Below are positions 11,698-26,200 of a stretch of 64,000 bases of DNA, one piece after another (position 1 is the first letter of the stretch; every line of letters starts with the position of its first letter). This DNA is from Oxyruncus cristatus (lineage: Eukaryota; Chordata; Aves; Passeriformes; Cotingidae). A program made the position numbers and the translations under genes. The notes beneath the pieces are model-generated. The model was not told the origin of the DNA. It did not search any database and was given only the letters and a program-made list of their open reading frames with translations. The stretch spans positions 2,705,345 through 2,769,344 of the forward strand of contig VXAY01005956.1 of the NCBI GenBank assembly GCA_013399855.1, in the 5' to 3' direction.

Positions 11698-14600
11698 AAT
11701 AAAGCAGTTGGTTTTATATTTTTAGCATGCAGCTTTTCAACTTCTTCCATTCTTGGGTTAGAATATGCCCCTGGGTGCCATGGGACTTACATGTGCAGCT
11801 CGGGGCACATTTCAGTTGCAGAGATTCATCCTAAATATCTTGCTGCCTTTTGTGTGGTAGAAATTAAATGGAAGGTTCTGAATGTTCCCTGTCTGTTTGC
11901 TTTCAGGGAAGTTAGATCAGTAGGCATTTTTCAAGCTCCTGTTGAGTTTTGTTTGCAATTTGGTGAAGTTGGCAACAAGAGTACAAGGGGGTGATTTCTT
12001 TGGTGGGGTTAACACTTTGAAATAATTGGGGTTCATATAGTTTCCTTCTTAAATATCTCCATTGGTTGGACTGTTTTATACTTATGAAGATCCTTACTTC
12101 TGGGAGCAGTTCAATAAATCAGTGGCTTTACAAATGTGATTGGGAGATTGGGTCCAAAAAACTTTGCTTTTAATTCTCATGGTTTTCCAAGATATAAATA
12201 AAGAACAACAACATAATGAATAGCCGAGATTTAAGATTTCTTTTTGTTCAGTGAAAGTGACTTTTGCCTTAACTAAGAGAAATATTCAGGAAGTACTTTG
12301 GGAGAATTGGGTTTCTGCCAGCAAACAAGGCCCATATTTTGTAATCCTTTCTCGAGAATATAAGCTATGGAAGCTGTAAGAGGTTTTATCTTTTAAGTAG
12401 CTTCCCCTATAATTTGGAGGTTCAATTCAGCTGTTGGAGCTATGCCAGGAGCAAGATTTTATGATTTTGCTGCAATAGTCACATAGAAACTAGAGAAGTA
12501 ATGGTCAACAAAATGAGTGTGACACATTCTCTCTGTGTAGCCTTGTCACGTAATTTATACCACTTCAGCATATGACAGCAAAGATAGTAAGGATTATAAA
12601 TTGTAAAGTGTGTTGGTAAGGATTCCTTTACATTCGTAATGTGCCTTCAAAATGAAAGCAGCATGCAAATCATGAGTATTATCAGCATACAATCCATTTC
12701 AAAAGGGGAATACCATTGTACTGTGCATAGTGCTCTATTGTTCAGATTGAGAAATATCACTTAAAGTGGATAAGCTGTGTTTTCCTTTCTGTAGACTTTT
12801 CTGCTTCAGCTATTAAATAGAGCTGTTTACTCTATACGCAGTAATACAGCTCCGAGCCATACGCAAGAAAATACATAAGCCTAAAAATGACAAGCAAATA
12901 GAACATCCAGAAAGAACATCTGCATTATAATAATAAAATCACTCATGTTTTCCAATAAAATTGGCACCTCTGGCTGTTTTTTCTATGCTGACAAGTTGTG
13001 GGACTGAGGTGTAGAATTGGAGTCAGTTCCTATTTCCTTTCTCCACACAAGTATTCCCTTTGACATTATACATGCGTGAGGTCAGTTTGCCTACTGTCTC
13101 TCAGTGGCACGTGAGGCTGAAGCAACAACATGTATTCTTACCTACTATGCAGGCATTTGCCATGGGCATCATGGAAAAGATGTCCCCAGAGACAACAGAA
13201 GCATGGCAGTGACCTTTGCTGAAGTGTCCTCTCCCATATGCTCTGGTGCAACCTCTGTGGCGTGGCCCAGGACATCCACGGCTTGGGCCAAGCAGCAAGG
13301 TTGTAGCAGGGCTCGGTGACATCCTTGTTTTAACACTGCAGGGAAGCCAAGTAACAGGAGCAGAACAGCAGAGTAGCTCTGTAATCAAGAATGTAGGACT
13401 CTCCTTGACTGTCTGCTGCTTCAGTGTGTGGGCTAGTCCACTTTGCAATAGGAAAAGCAATTTTCACTTCTGGGTCCAGTCTAAACTCCAGAGTTTGGGA
13501 TCAGGCTGGAAGAACTTGTTTGGCCAAATGTCATGTCCTCCACAGTACAACTAGACCAGGTTCTCTGCCAGATCTGTGGAGATACGTGTTTTTTTCCTGT
13601 CTGTAAATAATGTATAGTCAAACTTGCATTAACAACTTTTAATGGTTCTGTAATGCACTGCACGTAACACATGTGCACATGCAGAGCTGTCATTTCCATG
13701 AGGTATTACTGAGTGTCTCTGGCAGTAGATGAGGACAAACATTTTTTTACCTCAAAGTCTACTGTGGTGGCCAGGCTCAGATCATTTTGCCTAATAATTA
13801 TATATGCTTCTGATATAACAATTTATTTATTTCCTGAATCACAACGCTCTGTTTCTTATTAACAAAGAGAGAAGGCTTTCACTTTTTTTTTTTGCTTCAT
13901 TCTTCTCTGCAGTTGAAATTATTTTAATCCATTTACCAACCCATAAAGAACAAAGACAAATCCTCTACCGGAAAACTCCACTTTATGGAACACACTGAAG
14001 ATGGCACTGTAGTAACAACTTCACACTGTGAATGATAAGATATGCTTGTGTTTGTTGCTGGGAAATTGTGATTTATTTATTTAGCTCAGCTAACATAAAG
14101 CCAAAGGTCAGTTTAATGCAGTACCACCCAACACTGCTACTGTAATTAAAGGTGAAGAAGGGTTTCAGTTACTTGAACTTATCACAAGGAGACTTCAACT
14201 CAACCCAAAACTATGTGGAATAGTTTATAGGTGATCTTCATAATGAGAAGTTTTTTGTTAAAAAACCAAGGAAGGCAACAAAGAAAATCCTTTCTGTAAA
14301 GGATATCAGTTCTCCATGTCTGTAACCTTTCCAGGCCATGTTAAGGCATATTAACACCACAGCAGACCTAAAGAACCTTGAGGCAAGGCTTTATGGTATT
14401 TGTTGCACTACACAAACCTTCCAAAATTCAGTTTTCTGTAGAGTTGGAAGGCTTATATTCATCTGAAACAGGAGCTTCAGGTTAACAAAAAAACCCAATC
14501 AACCAACCACCCACAAAAGAACGTCAGTGACATGTAAAAGTCACATTTAGGTAAACGGTAATTTGTAGAAAGAATAAAGAAAAACAAATTTAAACTGGCA

Positions 14601-17099
14601 GTTATCAGTTATATAGGTCTGAAATGATGCTTTCATCCATTTCTTGACCCACACCTTTTAAGCCTTTCATTCATAGCAGCCAGGAGTTGTTTTGAAGTTG
14701 AGTAATTGGGCCCCCATGCAGCAATTACCTCTCACAGCTACTTCCATCACACATACCTAAGCTATTTTGAAGGGGATTAGAAATGGAAACCTTACATTCT
14801 TTTTAGGGTTTGTCTTGCTCTTGAGAAGTCAGTGGAAGAATCTGTGTGAACTGCCACCATGGGGCTTTTTTTCAGGTGTTGAGAAAAAATTGCAGGATTT
14901 AAAACCCCACTGATTTCCATGAGAGACAGCATCTGTCCCAGATGACCTAATACTCTTTGTCAGCAAGCTGATTTTGGGGGAGAACTGTCTTTTGCAAAAC
15001 TCTCAGAATACATACTTGTATAACAGCAGGCTGCAGGGAGGGAAGTGCTTACGCTGTTTGAGAAGGGCTGGGCTTTTCTCTCTGTGAGGGGTGATGCAAA
15101 GCCAGCCAGGTATTGCACTGCTTTAGAAAAGGCTGTGCAAAAAGCCCAGGTGTCACTTCCAGTCAAAAGGCCTGACCCCATGGCCACTGTGCATCTCTGG
15201 GCTGCTCGATCCACCTCCTTCTCCCAGCAGGGATTTTTTCCGAAGCAGCAGCCTCAGCTCCAGGATGGTGGGTGGGAGGGAAAGAGCTCTTCCCTTGGCT
15301 TGGCACTGCTCCACTGGTGGATTAATGAGCGGGGATAACTTCTGTCACTCGTGCTTCTCGGAGGGGAGGGTGGCACCACAGGGGCGTGGGGAGAGGTGCT
15401 ACATGAGAGGCTTCAGCAGAGACACAAAGACATAGACACAGAAATGCCTGCTTTGGAAATTGGATCTGGCTGCGTTACACACTGGTTAGAGAGTGGAAAC
15501 CACTGTGGTGAACATCCCTGGGCTCTGGCCAAAATCTGAGCTGCTAAACCCCAGCTGCTCTGCAGCATCACTGTAGGCTCTGAGACTTGGTAGCAAGTAC
15601 TTTTGGGGCCCAGGCTTGGGGTCTCCCCCCACCCCCATCCAAGAACAGGCATTTCAGAATCCTTTGTGTGCAGCTTTTCAAAGATATGGGAGTTAAATAA
15701 GTAAATATGTTCAGGGCTTTGATCTTGGAATAAATCCGGTAGGAGCTCTTTAATTACCCCAGCAGGATGGTCTGCTTTTTACAGAGCGCTTCCTGAGCAG
15801 CCTCCTCAGCCTCCCTTCCTCTGCCAGCTCAAAACTTCATACAAAACCTCTGCAGTTCCCTCTGCAGAGGAGGATGCTCTTTTCCCCTGGCATAAATGAA
15901 AGCAGGGGTTAATGATTTCTATTTGTATCACCACAACCTGCAACTACAGTAAAACTGAATGTGGGTGGTGGAGACACACACAGATAAGCCCAGAGGCCCA
16001 TGGTAAGCTAAGGGGATATTTGAGAGATGCTGAAAGAGGAACTGAAACAACTCGGGTTTGGAGGCCTAGAGCTGGAACTTTTGCTTAGAGGTGACTTTGG
16101 GGCCATGGGATTGCTTAGAGGCTTGAGAAGCAGTTAGCAAGCAAATTAGATGGGACTGGGCTGAGCTGCTACAAAAATAAGCACTCTAACTTATATACTC
16201 ATGTAAACATTTGGAGATGTCTGTGATGCATTGGCCGTTAATATTTAATTTATCACTTATTAAATATTTCATTTTGTATAGTTCTTTACTAGAAAGGTGA
16301 TAGATTGTGTTTTCCACAAGGACCTCTATATAAAGATCTGGCAGATTTCTCAGTCTTTTGAAAAATAATTGTATTTATAACCAGTTTGCAGGAGGTAAAA
16401 TGCATTATGAAGAGATTAGTCATGTGCAAACTTGTTGCCTCATTTTAGTATAAAAAGGCAAGAGTAAACACCTGCAGGCAGTATTTGTATTGCAAAGGGA
16501 GAGTTGTTATGAACCTGTAGAGAAACTGCCACCTGGATCTTCATTACCCCCATCATCACACAAAAGTTGAGCTGTTTGCTTCTACCTCCCATGGCTGAGA
16601 GAACAGAGCAGTGCTTGTGTGAGGAGCTGAGATATCAGCACTGGCCCTCGTGCAAAGGAGACAGAGAAGCTGTGCAGTGTCCCTGTGCTTGTGTCCCCCT
16701 GCACTGATGGGGGCAGGACCTCTGCACCCTTGGGAATTAAGGCCTTCACCTCTGTGTCTCCGTGGGATTTGTGCCACTCCAGTATCTGGAGGGTGAAGCA
16801 GCCCAACACACAAGCCAGTAGAGCTTAAACACTGTCAAAAAGCAGTGTTGTGCAATTCTCCCCCCTTTTTTTTTTTTCCACAAAAATGACATGTGAAAGC
16901 ACCATGCCACAGTCCCTCTCCTGTTCTGTGGTCACACGTGGCCACCATCTCCACCGCCCCATACCACACACAAATCTTGGCAAATGTTGAAAGCAGCCTC
17001 CTCTCCATTGTCGTGACTGTGCAGCAGACCACGAAGACCTCCTTCCTTTTCCAGTAGTTTTTGTTCTTAATCCAGTAAAGCATTTTCTGAGGTACTTAA

Positions 17100-17162
17100 T
17101 AGAAAGCTTAAGGTTAAGCATTTATTTAAGCACTTTGCTGAACTGTGTTTTGCTGAATCCCT
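17100..17162. repeat. Possible ancient sauropsid/amniote palindromic repeat relic
   Basis: TTAAGGTTAAGCATTTATTT followed by AAGCACTTTGCTGAA matches the pattern AAAGTTAAGCAnnTGCTTAAGTGCTTTGCTGAAT. I associate that pattern with a dispersed old repeat of birds and reptiles. Assignment is from memory only. Confidence 0.35.
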
Positions 17163-20100
17163 GCCAAACGAAAACAGATGGGCTAATTTATCCTGATGTT
17201 CTTCCCTGAGCCTTTAGGAGAGCTATAAGAGCAGCAATCTTGATGAAAGGTGGACTTCAAAGCAAGGGAGGGGCAGTGAAGTGGCTCCAGGCCACAGGAT
17301 GGTTCTGAGTTCCTTGGGAATCTGCAGGTTTGGAGATTGTTCTTGCTTTCCTTATCCCTTCTCAAGCAGGGGAGAGTGCCCACCTTTCTGCAAGGAGTGT
17401 CACCCCACTAGTCATCCCTAGTATCACCTCAAAAACCTACAAGGAACAGAGCCAAGGAACAGCAGTCTTCCCCCATTTGGTATAAAATGTTGACCACTGT
17501 CTGTCACTCACGAACAAAGTTTAAGGCTTTGCAATATGTCATATGCTTTTAAAGGTGTTAAATAATGGCTTATACAACATATTAATGAAAAAAAATATTA
17601 GCTTAGGAACACAGATTTGTAGAGATATGTTTTTAAAGTAAATGTTATTCACGAACCTGAAAATGCTGGTAATGCTGACAGTCGAGTTTAAGTGCTGTAG
17701 TGTAAGGTCTCAGAAAGGTATATGACTGAACGTAATATGGTCCTAAGGAAAAAGAGGAAGAAAGCATGGAATTAAAAGCTTTAACATAATTCAGGAGTAT
17801 GCTGAATCAATACTGCCTTGGCAGGATTATTGTTCCAGTGTTTTATTTAAGGGTTTTGTTTTCTGTGCGTGGTTTCTCTTCCCTGACTGATGATACTCCT
17901 GCTGCCCACGGGCAGTCTAGCTTGTTACCAAAATGGGCCTGTTTATAATAGTTCTAATGCCAAATGAAAAAGTATGAGGAAGAAAGGAAGGGTGGAATTC
18001 GGGCTTTAAAATGTCTGTCTCATGAATTATTCATACTATTTATTCCACAAGATCAAATGCTGTTTTTAAAAAATAGTATGACAGGGAGTGCGCAAGAGAT
18101 TTCGGAGGTTGAATATGGGCAACAAATCTTTTCTAGGAGAGGAAAAACAATAAAACCGTCTCCAAACCTCAAACAGAAAGTTTGCCTAAGAAATATCAAA
18201 GATCAGTGTTGTGGGACTGTAAAATGCAGACCCGAATCTATCATTTTATTTTTACAGCAACGTGTTGTCAAGCTCTTCTCTGATCCAAAACTAAACAGCA
18301 ATTTGCGAAATGTGGTGGCAGAACACAGATCACCTTCATTTTTAGAACATAGCTTGGAATGAGCCACTGCATGTGTTAACCTCTGTAAAAACAGTGAATT
18401 TCAGCTTCCTTCACATTTTTTTTTTTTTCTCCTTAATTAATTAACTCTGGTATATGAATGGTGAAGTTCTTTGGTTTAGCCCAGTGAGCAGCAAAGGGTA
18501 TATATGGAATGCCAGTCTTGCTTTCCTTTCTATGTAACCACTTAAAGGGCAGCAGTGGACATCTTTCTAAATTTGTAATGGATGTATATTGGTGAAGGAA
18601 AGGGCTACAATGAGGGGAGGAAAATTACAACTCATCTTTTGTCTGTTTGCGACGTTTAGGCAACGTTGAGTTTGACTTCTCAGGAAAGCCTGGTCTGAAA
18701 TGTCTGGCAGAAGGCACAGAAGGTGTCCAGGAAAGAGCTTGTTGCACAGGGTTCATATGGGTGTCTCAGTGGAAAGGGAGAAGAGCAACATCTGTGTTAT
18801 ATTGCACGGTCTGGGGGCTCTGTCCTGTCCCCACGTGTTTTACCGATGTCAGTGCATTAGCACTGACCTTCAAGCAGAGCCTGCCCTGTTTGCTGCGAAT
18901 AGTGTGAGGAAACTGCCACTCTGCAGAGGGTACAACCAAAGGGCAGGAACAGGAGACCATTTGTTCGTGTTTCATGGCTCGCAGGACACTGGGCAGCAGT
19001 GTCACCTGGGAGCCCACTGGCCCCTGGCAAGGAGCTGAGGATGTTCCTAGCCTTGCCTTCACAACAGGAGTGGAGAATGTAGACTTGGCATGGAGACCCT
19101 CTGGTAGCATTTCCTGCATCTGCTGGAGTCAGCAGAGCTCCACTGACACAAGTAGCCCTAACTTTTACCAGTGGATCTAGACCCAGTGATGTCACTGGTG
19201 TTCTTGGAAGTGCAATGTGCTGAAAGTACAAGTGACAGGCTTTTTCAGTTGATGCCATGGAAAGATGATATGGACTTGGAAAATATACTTTTTAAAGCCT
19301 TCTTCTCCTCTTTCCTTGCTCATTCTGCATAGAAATTGAGACCAACTGGGGTAGCACCAGCTGCCTGATTTATGTAGATATTCAGATTTGTAATTTAATG
19401 ACATATCCTTGTCAACCCTGGTGGACTCTGGTTCAGACCCTTGGTAGTTGCTGCTGCAGCAACTCTCAGTGGCACAGAAACGAGCAAACAAGCAGGATGT
19501 AACTCAAGAGCTCTTTACATCCACGTAACCACGGATACCTAAGTGGTGCATAAGACCAGTGTTTACAAAGTAAAGTGCATTGTTTCCCGAAATGGGACGC
19601 ACAGATTGTGAGTTCTCCCTGGGACATATGTGCAGGAGATAAGGAGTAAAAATAACTTCCACTTTTATGAAACAGTGTTCTATAGTAAGCTCTACTTTCA
19701 GTTGTTTTGACTACAGCAGAGGTGGATGGCTGTGGGATTGTGGCTTTGATGGCCATGGTAGACTTCAACGGATGAATTTCGTGTTTAAAGTCAGGTGCAG
19801 AGAGGGCAACAAACTGCTGACATAGAAGCTTGTTTTCATAGAGAATATTGGATCAGTTAACTGGTTAAAAACATTGTAATATTGACACTAATGTCCCAGG
19901 GTTCTTTACTGTAAGTGTAAATAATAGACTCTCCCATAAAAATACGTTTTTTAAAGCAAAACTTCATGCATACATAGCATGACTTTTATCTTTTATTTGT
20001 ATTATATCTCATTATTCCTGTTTTTTTTTTTAACAGAATTGCCTACATAAGGCAGTTTTCTAAGGGCCCCTTTCATTTAGCACTAGTTTGTTGAGAACTT

Positions 20101-22389
20101 TTTCTTCTCCTCAGGCAAAATGAGGGGTTCTAAGACTCTGTTGGCATCTGTTGCTTTCTGTACTACTTCAGAGTACACATAATCTGCCTCAGTTTCTACT
20201 TCCTAGGTTAATGTCTTAATTATTCATTCATTCATGTATTTATTTTAGCCACTCAGTTTCAAGACAGGTTTAGAAAGGATGCCCAGCTAAGACTCTAAAA
20301 TGTCTCAGCAACAAGTAAAGATGGAAAAACAAAAACCCCCAGATCTCTCAGGAAAAAAGTCACACAAGGCAACTTCCATTTTTCTGATGCTTTCCCAAAG
20401 TGTTATCAGTATCATCATGACGCGTTGGCTTTTTTTCTAGAGCTGGAAAATTATACTATGGGGACAGGAAAGAAATAAAACATATATTTCTCAGGAAAAA
20501 ATGTTCCTCAAACTACACTAAAGTGTTTTGCTTTGCAATAAGCTTAAAATAATTTCTAAGTGTTTATTGCTAAACCACTGGGAAAAATCTCATTTTTCGT
20601 TAGTGAAAACCACGTAATCTGTTTCAGGTTGATATGTATGTAAAAGCCTGCAGGGACAATTTTTATGAAATTGAAGATGTCCACATTTTTTTCAGTGCTG
20701 GAAGAAAAAGCAAACCACAAAAAGCAGTCCTTAAAAATTCTAATACTTCAGTATGTTACTGATTTCAGAAAGTATAGATGGCAGTTTCTTCATGTTACCT
20801 ACCAAACCCCCATAGCTAAGGTCAGCAGAGGCATAAATGGTGGATGCTCTAATATTGAGGACTTGAGGGCTCTGTTTGCTTTTATAGTGCATTCCTTATG
20901 TGCTTGTTCATGTTCACAACTTTATACCTCATGCTTTCCTCTGTATTTGATTTGATATAGAAGCACATCTCAGCAAGCAGCCACCAAAGTCAACTGCTTC
21001 AGGACATTTGTTCAAAGCTGGAACTGCAGTAGCTGGAAGGCCAACACTTGCAGTGCCCTCAGGAGATGATCCTTGCTCCTGTTCCAATCCTGGGCAGGCT
21101 ATTTTACAATCTGATTAATGTACACATAAGTAGACTGTGGTCTGAGAAGGAGGAAAAAGGCAAGGGGTTGCTGAACAGTTGCTCTTGATTAAAGGGATGA
21201 CATTTCCTTAAAGAAAAATATTTTAAACTAAAGCACCTGGAAACAGAAATTCCCCTTTTTCTCCAGAGCCCAGCCATGGGCTTGTTTCAGAGCTCTCAAG
21301 GGAGCAAGAAGCTTTCCCTTACCTTTATCAAAGTCCCCCTGTTTGGTTGAATTTAAACACTCTGTGATCAGTGGTTTTATTTGACTTGGAATTACACCAG
21401 AGTCTAAGGGAATTTGGGAGTTCCCTGGCAGCTGATTGGCCTGAGGTGAGGTGAGAAGGCCCACGTGCACAGACGCTGCAAACCCATGCACAGATTTTTT
21501 GTACAAAATCTGCCCTCTCCCATACAAACGTGACAAGTGTAAAGATTGGTGAAGAAAGCATTTACTTCACAGCTGGTTTCTGTTAATCTGTGCCATGTAA
21601 ACAGTGCAGCATTATGTAGTGAGTGCTACTGCTTGCATAAGATAATAAATGAAATAAACAGAGCTATGAATGCAGTGGAAAAACTGACCATGAAGAACAG
21701 CCAGCGTTTCTTCCTCGCTATCTGCTGGCAAAGCAAGCAACCATCCTGCTGATGTACCTTTCCCACATTAGTTTTGTTTTTGTCAGCTCTGCTACTGTGG
21801 CCAGGATGTCAGATTGGCGTTTTTTTTTTTTGTTTTTTTAGTGATGATTTCAGTTTTGCAGTTACACCCACCAACTTGAAACCCATGATGTAAGGCACTA
21901 TTTAGGGGCTTTGTGCTGTTTGGGAAATCCGCAGTACAAGTATGTTCCTCTGCAGTGCTTACTTTTAGCAGGTAAGTGATTCAGGTTTTGATAAGGAGCA
22001 CCCCTTTGAAAATTCTATTTTCTTTCCTTTTTTTAAACCAGTGCTACAGGAGAACCGCAGTGTGTCTAATTTAGAGCAAGTTACTATGAATATTATCATA
22101 AAAATTGTTTATTTAGATCCTTTTTCTCCTGAGTCTGAGTTATTTTGTAAGCAGCTTACATTTTATTATTTAAAGCAACACCACCAATAAATACCTATCT
22201 AACCTTCAAGCCAACCTTATTATGGTAAGGGGCTTAAGTCTTATAACCCAGAAGTCAAATTAAACCGCATGCGAAGGTATTTACTCTTTGAGCCTCAAGA
22301 TTTTGTGTAAGTAACTCTTTACTTTTTTAAAACATAATTTTTGAACACTGGAGGTTAACAAACTAGACTTGTTTGAAAATCACGTGAGC

Positions 22390-23230
22390 CCTGAAGGCAG
22401 TGCTTGTCTATACAACCCCTACATTTGAGTGTCTGAGGGACATTCACCCGTCCGAGTGTCGTTGGATTCTCCCGGAAGCGTCTGTGGTGAGCGTGAAGAA
22501 GGAAACCTGTGTGGTCAGACTTAGGAGGGGGAGGGAAGGGGTGAAGATGAAGTTTGGCTCAGAGCTCCTGCATGGTCCCTGTTGCTGTGGAAACGACGGC
22601 CCTTGCAGTTCCTATTGCATCTCTATACGTTCAGAAGAGCCGTCTCTTCTCTGTGTCATTAGGAGGAGTCTAAACCGAAGCTGATCAATTCAGGGCCTGT
22701 GCTATGAGGGGAAAATGTAGACAATAACTTCAAGTATGTCCTGAAAGAGAAGGAATGAATCACCCTTTTATGCAGTGACATACAGTTACATCCAAATGCC
22801 ATGCTGTGCTTCTTAGGGAGAAGAAAAGGAGAGAATGATAAAAATGGAACTGTGCTTTAATGTTCATTTGCTCGCAACCTTTCCTGCGTCTTCCTTATCC
22901 TCATGAGAGAACCAATCAGTGCATAATATCCCCCCTCCATTCATCTGCTGCCTGTGAATAAGATCATATTATATGATTATTTCTTAAACTAACAAGGCTC
23001 AAGCTCAGAGAAGTAGATGCTTCCGCTTAGAGCACATTTCCTTCTGCTGTTTTGCAGTTTGTTTGTAGGAGCAACTGTCTGATTGTTACCCAGGCAACCA
23101 ATGCAGGCGTGAATTTGATTAGATATAGTTTCACAGATGTGGGCAGCGTTTCAAGCATTGTTTGGTGTCTCTGTCAAAAAGAGAATTCAGTTTGTTAACT
23201 TCTAAGAGTTTTCATTTGAAGGACAGAGAG
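22390..23230. promoter_or_regulatory. Candidate regulatory segment with two RFX X-box-like motifs
   Basis: Two sites fit the imperfect-palindrome X-box shape GTTNCC-N2-GGNAAC: GTTGCTGTGGAAAC at 22581-22594 and GTTACCCAGGCAAC at 23095-23108. The segment between has more CpG than its surroundings. A CCAAT-type sequence (GAGAACCAATCAGTG) lies near 22910. RFX factors bind X-boxes; an enhancer role here is inference only. Confidence 0.3.
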
Positions 23231-26200
23231 GAAAAAGTCAAGGATCTTCTAATAATCATTTTTAGATGGGGTTATCTCAGCTTGCTAGTTGCTATTTGTG
23301 TTTGGTAAATGGTTCTTCATTCTACATAAAGGAAAAATGTGGAAAAAAATCCAGTATTGACAGCAGGCAGATGTGTAAAAGTACAAGAATTTTTATTGCC
23401 TCCACTGAAGCAGATTAAATTATTATCATCCCTCTAGAAGACAACATCATTAAAATGTGAAGGCTATTTGGTCCTATCGTAATAATAAGAGTACTGGGAA
23501 CATATTTCAACACTTAGCTATGCACGGTCTGCCTTGTAAAGAGGCAGCCTGGTATTTTAACTGGTGGCAACACTGCTCCGTGTGTTTCTCCAGTGGAACT
23601 TGCAGATGTAAACATCAGTCGAATGTGTAGCTAGAGAGGACAATGGTTTGACATTCTGCATGGACTCTCTCAGTGAGCAAAACTCACTTTCTCTTCCCGA
23701 TACAAAAGCAGAAGGGGGAAGTACACTTTGTGGATAAAATAAAATGAAAATGATTCCCCCTAAAGCTGAGCATGTCAGATTTCAGAATGAAGTTCAGTCT
23801 TTCAAAGACATAAGCCCACGTAGTGATGTTCAAGCTCAGTTTCCAACTACCCTTGAATTTTGTACCTGAGATTTTCTGTTCTCTTTCAAGCTTAACTCTA
23901 GAATAAACAGGATTAGCTGTTTAACTGTGATCACTTGCTTGGGTTTGCAATGACCTGCAGCCAGGGAGCTGGAAACAAGTCTTCCCTCACTGCAGATTCA
24001 ATAACCTTGAGAGCTTTATGCACTCTACTGCAAATGTACATCAGAATTATTTCACTTGAGCAAATGAACTCTTCTTTTATGACCCCATTCTTGGAAATGA
24101 ATGATTTGGCTGTCAGTGCACTTTCATACCTGGTCTGTGATTTTATAAGACTGTAACCTTCTTCTTGGGAACATTTAGTCTATCTTTTTAAGGAAACACA
24201 ACTCGTGATGACATTGTCCATCTCCCTGTGAGTCACTTCCTAGCAGCTTTTGATATTTTTTTTAGCAAACTCCAAACAAATTTGCAAATATCCACTAATT
24301 TGATAGCACAGAGAGATCTGGAAGATGTCAAGTTCCTACGTATTATGTTAAAATTGGCAGCTGGGTACATGGGAAAGAGTCTTTAGTGAGAGAGAAACAG
24401 GGAGTACTGCACTGCTCTCAGCTGAGTTTATAGCAGCCACAAAACCAACAACCTTTCAGACAACTCCTCGCTTGCATAGCACGAGGCAGAGCCATCAGCA
24501 TGGCAGGATGGCTGGTTTGATGTAGAGTATAACAGGGGAAGGGCCTGAGGACCAGAGGAAGCTGCTGCGGGAGAGGAAAACAATACCAGGAGGACTGGGA
24601 ATGTGCAGGGCAGAACTGCTGTGGCAGAGCCATGGGGAAGCAGGAGTTATCAGGGGAGATGGGGTGGGGGTGGTAATAAGACAGGAATTATCTGGAAGCC
24701 AGACTTTTTAATTTCTGCTATTCGTGAGTCAATTTGCTTTACCACATCATTCGGCTGTGATTTGATCCTGATAGTCTGTAGTGCAAATGAAAGAAGCTGT
24801 TACAGATCAAAACTTCATTAATGGAATGACTCCTGCTGAGTTGAATGGCTGTTGGATTGGGATCCCGTTTGGCAAAAACAAGTAATAAGGGATCAAAAAA
24901 GAGAAAGAGTAATTGAGAGTAATTAAAAATCCATAACCAGAAGGATAGATTTGTAATGCAATTCAACTGTTTTAATTGTTGGTCATTTAAAAGTGAGGCA
25001 GTGAGTAAAAGATTCCTGTGGATTGAGGTGAGATTTTTGGTGATGGGCTTAGGAGATAAGATGAATAAGTTTAAAAAATGTAATGCTTCTTTCGTAGGTT
25101 GCTGAAACAACATGGCTACTTACAAGTATTTAATAAAAATACCTATTTTTTCTGAATGTCATCATACACCCGCTTTGTTTTTGGGCAGGTGTATTTCTTA
25201 TGGTGTGAACAGAGAAAGTGTGAGAAAGAATTATATATATATCCTTCCAGCTGATTGCCAATAAGTGTTAATCCTCTGTGCTTTGTAATCAGATGGCATT
25301 TTTTCTGTACTTAAAATAGGCAAGTAGGACCATTCTTTATAAGAAAATTGCTAGGAATGCACACTTTTTGAGTGTGCAAAAAAACCCTTCTACTTTTTCC
25401 ATGTATAACTGGGAAATCTGCATTTTCCTACTTCCTATTTATGTTTCTTTGGTTTATATTTGCACAAAAAAAGAGCCATCTTCTAGTACAAGCATTGTCA
25501 AAATCTTTTTACATGGTTGTTAAAAAGGACAAATACCGAAACCTCTACTCCAGAGAGTTAACCAGCCTTTCAAGCTCACTCTGTTCCTCTCCATTTGCCT
25601 ACCAGTGGGTACCAGCTGTAGCTGTTTGACCATTATTACCCTTTTAAAATAGAAAGTGCTATTTGAAATGAAGAGGGAGAAGAGGAATCGATATAATTCA
25701 ATACAATTTCATCAACTAATAAGTGAAATGGGAGTGGATTTTGCTTCCTCATATGAATTCTGAGTACTAACTCCTCTGCATGCAAAGATAATTATTATGG
25801 TTTAAATATCCAATAAATATACATTAAGAAATACAACACACAGAGAGACCCCGAGTTGTATAAATGTAAGAACAGAAACAGATAGATATTTTGGTTTTTA
25901 TTTTTCCTCATTCTCTAGACTTCCAATGCAGCACCATAGGGGGACTACGGAACCAGGTGCATTTTTACACATTGCGCCTATTAGGTTCGACTTCACAGAA
26001 GTGGACTAAGATAAAGAATGATAAGTCACATGTTAGTGATGGTTTATGTTCTCTAAGAAACGAACAAAGAAGCCCTGTCAGGGCTGTAGATCTGGTACAT
26101 GCTAATCGTACTGAGCAACGGATCCCATTGCTGTAAATGTAAGGATACATGGACAAAAGCTTGTCAGTCCTTATAAATTTTCCAGCCACATTCAGGAAAG

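Larger units (their letters stand above)
8711..22389. other. Gene-free AT-rich interval
   Basis: No reading frame here resembles a known protein; the longest are about 130 codons with no recognisable domain. GC rises modestly at about 13.1-13.5, 15.0-15.6, 16.5-17.0 and 18.6-19.2 kb, with more CpG and CA/TG. These may be decayed repeats or regulatory DNA. A GA microsatellite (11683-11697) and T or A runs near 13880 and 18420 are present. I see nothing else to call. Confidence 0.6.

Noticed and set aside
16449..16458. TATAAAAAGG resembling a TATA box
   Set aside because: No CpG-rich core, initiator or open frame follows it; expected by chance in AT-rich DNA.
18857..19258. 133-codon minus-strand frame in a GC-richer patch
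   Set aside because: No domain, signal or similarity recognised, and overlapping plus-strand frames of similar length indicate composition rather than coding.
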